A DNA stretch of 10,324 bases, taken from NCBI GenBank assembly GCA_947631885.1, contig CANRMZ010000030.1, positions 1-10,324 on the forward strand, read 5' to 3'. A program made the translations under genes and the position numbers. Of the stretch, positions 6,694 through 10,324 are shown piece by piece; the first letter of the stretch is position 1, and the number at the start of each line of letters is the position of its first letter. The notes below the pieces were generated by a model, which did not search any database, was not told the DNA's origin, and worked only from the letters and a program-made list of their open reading frames with translations. This DNA comes from an uncultured Bacilli bacterium (lineage in GTDB: Bacteria > Bacillota_I > Bacilli_A > RF39 > UBA660).

Positions 6694-7563
6694 ATGAAAT
6701 CTAAAAAATTATTATCTTTTCTTTTAAGCGCATCAATTGCTTTTGGTATGATACCAGGCTGTGCAAATTCAGATGAGATAAATGCTCCAGTAGCACCTAC
6801 GGAAAGTGCATTAGCATCATATGAGGAAATGACTAATGATAAGTTAGCCCAATATTATAGTTATTTAGAATCTCTTCCTAGAGAAAATATTGAAGAAGTA
6901 TTAGATACTCCGGAAGAATATACCAATTTAGAGGTATCTAAAGCTACTTATGATAATTTGAAAGATAAAAAAGTAGATATTAACGATCCTAAAGTACAAC
7001 AAGAGCTTGAAAACGTCGTAGTTTATGCAGCTTATCCTATGGGACTATCTGATGATGAATATGAACAAACTGTAGGTACTTTGCAAAGTACGTTGAGTGA
7101 AATGCAAAACGCTTACTATCTATATTATCCTTTAGCAGTTGGTACTCATTTATGCACATGCGATGAAGAACATAGTTTGAATGAGTTTGATAAAGTGGTT
7201 TGTCCTACAGTTCTAACAGCGCTTGAAACTGTTTTTGAACCTTCCTCTATTGAAGATACTTTAGATGATATGTTTGCAAGTGATGAAGCATATCTTCGAA
7301 TTAAAGAGGCTATGGCTAAAACTGGTCTTGGTATTGATGTGTATTTAAATGAGCTTGAAAATTTATATGTTTTATCTTTAAATCCTACAGACATTTATGA
7401 CATGAAGCTATGGCTTGAATTATTTGGTCATTTAGATGCTACTTTAACTGAAGAAGAAAGTTTATATGAAACATATATTGATTTAGCTACTCACATTCAT
7501 AATTTATTATATCCAAATGATTCAATGGAATTACCTGAGGATTTAATATTATTAAGAGATTAA
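6694..7563 (+). CDS. Predicted acidic lipoprotein of unknown function
   Basis: The 289-residue protein has a typical lipoprotein signal: MKSKK, a hydrophobic stretch, then M-I-P-G-Cys23. The lipobox is weaker than L-A-G-C because of Pro at -2, but Cys23 is followed by the expected flexible, polar tether (residues 24-40). The mature part is strongly acidic and looks mostly helical. After lipidation of Cys23 three Cys remain (154, 156, 170), close to His152 and His160, in THLCTCDEEH and VVC. This could be a metal site or a disulfide. I recognise no family. ATG 6694 is preceded by AAAAAGGAA (6682-6690) with short spacing and an AAAAGGGG run further up. The gene has its own strong promoter and a terminator just downstream, so it is probably monocistronic. 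It is probably anchored on the outer face of the membrane. Confidence 0.8.
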   Translation: MKSKKLLSFLLSASIAFGMIPGCANSDEINAPVAPTESALASYEEMTNDKLAQYYSYLESLPRENIEEVLDTPEEYTNLEVSKATYDNLKDKKVDINDPKVQQELENVVVYAAYPMGLSDDEYEQTVGTLQSTLSEMQNAYYLYYPLAVGTHLCTCDEEHSLNEFDKVVCPTVLTALETVFEPSSIEDTLDDMFASDEAYLRIKEAMAKTGLGIDVYLNELENLYVLSLNPTDIYDMKLWLELFGHLDATLTEEESLYETYIDLATHIHNLLYPNDSMELPEDLILLRD

Positions 7564-7568
7564 TAAAC

Positions 7569-7601
7569 AAGATTACATTTTAGAACGTGTAATCTTTTTT
7601 T
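7569..7601 (+). terminator. Intrinsic terminator after the lipoprotein gene
   Basis: AAGATTACA (7569-7577) pairs perfectly with TGTAATCTT (7588-7596) around a 10-nt loop. A T run covers 7595-7601. The nine-base-pair stem begins 5 nt after the stop codon. Confidence 0.85.
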
Positions 7602-7604
7602 ATT

Positions 7605-7613
7605 TGTTATAAT
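7605..7613 (+). promoter_or_regulatory. Extended -10 promoter for the XRE-type gene
   Basis: TGTTATAAT (7605-7613) is an extended -10 (TGn plus perfect TATAAT). No good -35 is visible at 16-18 nt spacing, where the terminator's right arm lies. The predicted start near 7620 falls in or next to the TAGGAG ribosome binding site (7619-7624), leaving a leader of only about 11 nt. Confidence 0.6.
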
Positions 7614-7630
7614 TGTTTTAGGAGTTCATT

Positions 7631-8344
7631 ATGAAGGAAAGTTTAGGAACTATTATTAAAGAAGCAAGAAAAAAACATAACTTAAGTCAAAATGCTTTAG
7701 CAACTATTATTAATACTACGCAACAGTCTATAGCAAATTGGGAAAAAGATAAGAATAAGCCTGATGTTTCAATATTACCAATGCTTTGCCAAGAACTTGA
7801 TATTGATTTTAATGAAATAAAAAAGGAATATTATAATAAAAAGAATTTTTTTGATAAGAATATAAAAATAATAAAAAAGATTTTAATAATTTTACTAGTA
7901 TCAATTTGTATTATACTACCTATAATGTCTATGGTACTAATTATTAACCGTAATAAAGTTAATGTTTATTATGCTAGTATAGACAGTAGCGATATTATTA
8001 TGTCAGAGTTTGTATTTATTGAAACAAGTGATGAATATATTTTAAAACCTGGGGTTATTTCTTCTGAAATAGATGAAGGCTGTAATGTTTTAATATATTA
8101 TGAAGATAAAGATACTAGGGAAAGAAAGCAAATAAATGAGTATAAGTGTAATTACAATCCATTTGTAATGCAAAAGAAAGAAGATACGCTTTATTTTGGT
8201 AGAAATTTTGATATAAACGATGATATTTTTATATCAATTTACTTTGATAATAATAAAGATGTGTTTTATAATTATAAATTAAATTTTCGTAAATTATATT
8301 CCTATGAAAAAATATTTGATTCTAGCTTGGGAGCATATTACTAA
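7631..8344 (+). CDS. XRE-family HTH protein with transmembrane segment and external domain
   Basis: The 237-residue protein begins with a Cro/C1-type helix-turn-helix (about residues 7-60). It shows IIKEARKKHNLSQNALA, the recognition-helix region TTQQSIANWEKDKNKPD and ILPMLCQELDI. A Lys-rich stretch leads to one transmembrane segment (about 84-106). The remaining 130 residues are beta-rich and predicted to be outside, with Cys151 and Cys173 as a possible disulfide. DNA binding is inferred from the HTH. The single-pass architecture suggests a one-component membrane sensor-regulator that reads an external signal, but no ligand can be named. The start ATG has TAGGAG 6 nt upstream. The next gene, 95 nt downstream, also encodes a membrane-anchored protein and has a palindrome near its promoter, so it is a plausible target or partner. 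No terminator is evident after the stop. Confidence 0.82.
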   Translation: MKESLGTIIKEARKKHNLSQNALATIINTTQQSIANWEKDKNKPDVSILPMLCQELDIDFNEIKKEYYNKKNFFDKNIKIIKKILIILLVSICIILPIMSMVLIINRNKVNVYYASIDSSDIIMSEFVFIETSDEYILKPGVISSEIDEGCNVLIYYEDKDTRERKQINEYKCNYNPFVMQKKEDTLYFGRNFDINDDIFISIYFDNNKDVFYNYKLNFRKLYSYEKIFDSSLGAYY

Positions 8345-8360
8345 ATTACAAGTAGACTCT

Positions 8361-8374
8361 ATTTTGTACAAAAT
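8361..8374 (+). promoter_or_regulatory. Perfect 14-bp palindrome, candidate operator
   Basis: ATTTTGTACAAAAT equals its own reverse complement. It lies 16 nt after the XRE gene stop and 9 nt upstream of the -35 of the next gene. With no loop and no T run it does not look like a terminator. A dimeric regulator such as the adjacent XRE protein could bind here; this is inference. Confidence 0.4.
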
Positions 8375-8383
8375 CATTAAATC

Positions 8384-8411
8384 TTGTTAGTTTTTAAAAA
8401 TTATATATGAT
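8384..8411 (+). promoter_or_regulatory. Predicted promoter for the 8440 gene
   Basis: TTGTTA (8384-8389) and TATGAT (8406-8411, 5 of 6 consensus bases) are spaced by 16 nt. The expected start near 8418 gives a leader of about 20 nt that carries the strong ribosome binding site at 8425-8432. Confidence 0.5.
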
Positions 8412-8424
8412 ACCTTTTAAATAG

Positions 8425-8432
8425 AAAGGAGG
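8425..8432 (+). promoter_or_regulatory. Strong ribosome binding site in front of a non-canonical start
   Basis: AAAGGAGG (8425-8432) is the strongest Shine-Dalgarno sequence in the window. It sits 7 nt before ATA 8440 and 4 nt before ATT 8437, both in the long frame. The only nearby ATG (8433) abuts it with no spacer and, in its own frame, reads six codons and stops (MYYKKT). Confidence 0.75.
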
Positions 8433-8439
8433 ATGTATT

Positions 8440-8937
8440 ATAAAAAAACATAAGAAGATTTATATATCTATTATTGTCATTTTAGTAATAGTAGCTATTA
8501 TTGCTACTCTTGGTTTAATATTAAATCATAAAAAGGCTGAGCCTAAAACTTACGATGAAACAATAGGAGAAAAAGACTCTATTAACTTTTTTATTCATAA
8601 AGAAGATATTAAAAATATATCTGATTTTTCTTTTAAAGAAGGTGACAGGGTAAACATTATTGTCAGCGATCCAGATATAGATTATGATTTTGATAATAAC
8701 CCTTATATGGAAAATGTGCTAATAGATCAAATATGGGATACTTCAGTAATATTCTTCGGCCCTAACAATGATGCAACATCATTTATATATGTTTTTACAT
8801 TTTTACCAGATATAACAATTGAAATTGTTAAAGCTACAGATTCTGAAGGACCATTTAAAGTTAATAAAGAAGTGTATGATGTATTAACTAGTAAATATGA
8901 TATGTTAGATAGTGAAGATGAAGTTGAAGATCAATAA
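8440..8937 (+). CDS. Membrane-anchored protein with probable ATA (or ATT) start, unknown function
   Basis: The frame is open from 8425 to the TAA at 8935-8937. It has no ATG, GTG or TTG until Met at 8707, which lies mid-protein without a ribosome binding site. Starting at ATA 8440, 7 nt after AAAGGAGG, gives 165 residues. The first six (M)KKHKK are followed by a hydrophobic segment at about 7-27, a textbook N-terminal membrane anchor. The rest (about 30-165) is acidic and beta-rich, ending in an Asp/Glu-rich tail (LDSEDEVEDQ), probably outside the membrane. A single G-to-A change of an ancestral ATG would explain ATA. Alternatives are the adjacent ATT (8437), loss of one A in the A7 run (8442-8448), which would join ATG 8433 to this frame, or a sequencing error. 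No family is recognised. Its neighbour is the membrane XRE regulator, with which it may form a unit. Confidence 0.65.
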   Translation: MKKHKKIYISIIVILVIVAIIATLGLILNHKKAEPKTYDETIGEKDSINFFIHKEDIKNISDFSFKEGDRVNIIVSDPDIDYDFDNNPYMENVLIDQIWDTSVIFFGPNNDATSFIYVFTFLPDITIEIVKATDSEGPFKVNKEVYDVLTSKYDMLDSEDEVEDQ

Positions 8938-8954
8938 ACTTAGTATTAACTGTC

Positions 8955-8981
8955 AAGAAGATTGCGAAAATCTTCTTTTTT
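8955..8981 (+). terminator. Intrinsic terminator between the 8440 gene and parE
   Basis: AAGAAGATT (8955-8963) pairs perfectly with AATCTTCTT (8969-8977) around the loop GCGAA, followed by a T run to 8981. It lies 17 nt after the stop codon. Confidence 0.88.
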
Positions 8982-8990
8982 GTTTATAAT
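8962..8990 (+). promoter_or_regulatory. Predicted parE promoter nested in the terminator
   Basis: TTGCGA (8962-8967, 4 of 6 consensus bases) lies 17 nt before a perfect TATAAT (8985-8990). The -35 straddles the stem and loop of the terminator hairpin. The predicted start near 8997 leaves only about 9 nt before ATG 9006, which includes GGTGAG (8997-9002) as the presumed ribosome binding site. Confidence 0.6.
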
Positions 8991-9005
8991 TAAAATGGTG
9001 AGAGT

Positions 9006-10324
9006 ATGGCAAATTATGATGAAACATCAATAAAAATCTTGGAGGGTCTTGAAGCTGTTCGTAAAAGACCTGGTATGTATATTGGTTCTACTGATAAAAG
9101 AGGCTTACACCATTTAGTTTGGGAAATTGTTGATAATGCAATAGACGAAGCTATAAATGGTTATGGTGATTATATTAAGATAACTTTAAATAAAGATGAA
9201 AGTATCACGGTTACCGATAATGGTCGGGGTGTACCGATTGGCATGCATGAAAGTGGTAAATCAACTCCTGAAGTTATTTATACAATCCTTCATGCTGGTG
9301 GTAAATTTGAAGAAGCAGGCTATAAAGTCTCTGGTGGTCTTCATGGTGTTGGTGCCTCCGTTGTTAATGCTTTAAGTTCCTTTATGGATGTTGTTATCTA
9401 TCGTGATGGAAAAATATCTAATATTCGTTTTGAGGATGGGGGTAAAGTAGCTATCCCTTTAAAACAAGTAGGTGAGTCTAAGAAAACGGGTACAACTGTA
9501 ACTTTTAAACCCGATTATGAAATATTTAAAAATTGTCATTTTTCCTATACAACGATATGTGAAAGGATGCAAGAAAGCGCTTTCTTAATATCTGGTCTTA
9601 CTATTGAAGTAGTAGATGAAGAGGATGATAAAAAAGAAGTATATTCTTATAAGAATGGTTTAAATAACTTTGTGGAATATATCAATGATGGTAAGACTGC
9701 CCTTAGTAATATTGTATCTTTCTCGGGTGTTAAAAATGGTATTGAAGTAGATGTTGCGATGCAATATACGGATACTTATAATGAAAATATCTTATCATTT
9801 GTTAATAATGTTAAAACTCCTGATGGTGGTACTCATGAAGTAGGTTTTAAAACCGGTATTACTAAAGCCTTTAATGATTATATTAAAAATAATAACATCT
9901 TAAAAGGTAATACGGTTTTTGATGGTTCTGATGTAAGGGAAGGCTTAAGTGCGATTATTAGTCTTAAGGTTCCGGAAGCTTCACTTCAATTCGAAGGGCA
10001 AACTAAATCTAAGTTAGGAACCCCTGAAGCAAGAAGTATAACCGAAAGTATAACTTATGAACAAATCAAATTCTTTTTAGAGGAAAATAGGGAAACAGCT
10101 TTAAATATTATTAATAAAGCTACTAAATCTATGGAGGCTAGAGAAGCTGCTCGTAAAGCTCGTGAACAAGTAAGAAATGGCAAGGGCAAAGAAAAGAAAG
10201 ATAAAATACTAAGTGGTAAACTTGCTAAAGCAACAGGTAAAGACTTAAGTAAAAATGAGCTTTTCTTAGTCGAGGGAGATTCCGCTGGTGGTTCTGCTAA
10301 AACAGGTAGAAACCGTGAGACTCA
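9006..10324 (+). CDS. parE: DNA topoisomerase IV subunit B (3' end outside window)
   Basis: ParE is the ATPase subunit of topoisomerase IV, which decatenates daughter chromosomes together with ParC. The 439 visible codons cover the GHKL ATPase domain, the transducer and the start of the TOPRIM domain. Motifs are EIVDNAIDEA (40-49, with ATP/Mg-binding Asn44), DNGRG (71-75), the GGLHGVGASVVNALS lid (110-124) and the QTK loop (332-334, with Lys334). TOPRIM follows with EGDSAGGSAK (423-432), whose Glu is catalytic. ParE is preferred over GyrB because of YIGSTDKRGLHHLV and the AREAARKAREQVRNGK then LSGKLAKATGK linker. That linker matches Gram-positive ParE; GyrB usually has a shorter linker here. 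ATG 9006 is the only start in frame after the TAA at 8991. The gene is cut by the window edge; parC would be expected next. Confidence 0.92.
   Translation, partial: MANYDETSIKILEGLEAVRKRPGMYIGSTDKRGLHHLVWEIVDNAIDEAINGYGDYIKITLNKDESITVTDNGRGVPIGMHESGKSTPEVIYTILHAGGKFEEAGYKVSGGLHGVGASVVNALSSFMDVVIYRDGKISNIRFEDGGKVAIPLKQVGESKKTGTTVTFKPDYEIFKNCHFSYTTICERMQESAFLISGLTIEVVDEEDDKKEVYSYKNGLNNFVEYINDGKTALSNIVSFSGVKNGIEVDVAMQYTDTYNENILSFVNNVKTPDGGTHEVGFKTGITKAFNDYIKNNNILKGNTVFDGSDVREGLSAIISLKVPEASLQFEGQTKSKLGTPEARSITESITYEQIKFFLEENRETALNIINKATKSMEAREAARKAREQVRNGKGKEKKDKILSGKLAKATGKDLSKNELFLVEGDSAGGSAKTGRNRET

Noticed and set aside
8391..8400. TTTTTAAAAA as a terminator of the XRE gene
   Set aside because: It is a pure A/T palindrome with no loop and no separate T run, and it lies inside the spacer of the predicted 8440 promoter.
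8707..8937. A separate 76-residue gene starting at ATG 8707
   Set aside because: The same frame is open upstream for 90 more codons with a membrane anchor and a strong ribosome binding site, and no ribosome binding site precedes 8707. It is the C-terminal half of the gene starting near 8440.
9006..10324. GyrB instead of ParE
   Set aside because: The N-terminal part does not discriminate well, but the Lys-rich linker before LSGKL and the YIGSTDKRGLHHLV segment fit Gram-positive ParE better. A GyrB assignment remains a minor possibility until the rest of the gene and its neighbour are seen.

Overview
The window is AT-rich DNA from a low-GC Gram-positive-type bacterium (Firmicutes/Bacilli or a relative of the Mollicutes). 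The gene order nusA-ylxR-X-infB-rbfA-truB, strong AGGAGG-type ribosome binding sites and a ParE close to staphylococcal ParE (compared from memory) support this. All genes lie on the + strand. All Trp codons are TGG and the eleven visible stops are TAA or TAG, so the standard bacterial code fits.

Region 1 (1-4876) is the transcription/translation operon: the 3' two thirds of nusA, ylxR/rnpM, a deoxycytidylate deaminase-like gene where ylxQ (an L7Ae-like protein) is usually found, infB, rbfA and truB. Most of the genes overlap or nearly touch, which indicates translational coupling. NusA, IF-2, RbfA and TruB serve transcription elongation/termination, initiation, 30S maturation and tRNA modification. 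The deaminase is a nucleotide-metabolism gene lodged among them.

Region 2 (about 4880-8940) is an accessory block of five envelope-type genes between truB and parE. They are a small single-pass membrane protein with a duplicated C-terminal peptide motif (4948-5382); a membrane-anchored extracytoplasmic protein with an EbhA-like module (5398-6618), probably co-transcribed with it; an acidic lipoprotein with a Cys/His cluster (6694-7563); an XRE-type HTH protein fused to a transmembrane segment and an external domain (7631-8344); and a 165-residue membrane-anchored protein (8440-8937). The last has a strong ribosome binding site but no ATG, GTG or TTG start. Its best start is ATA (or the adjacent ATT).

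Region 3 (9006-10324) is the 5' part of parE, the ATPase subunit of topoisomerase IV, cut by the window end.

At three or four transcription-unit boundaries (about 4882, 6607, 7569 and 8955) a terminator-like hairpin is followed at once by, or overlaps, the promoter of the next gene. Two genes (7631 and parE) have predicted 5' leaders of only about ten nucleotides. A perfect 14-bp palindrome (8361-8374) between the XRE gene and the promoter of the 165-residue gene is a candidate operator. No RNA genes, CRISPR arrays, insertion sequences or phage genes were seen, and no gene-free stretch exceeds 300 bases.
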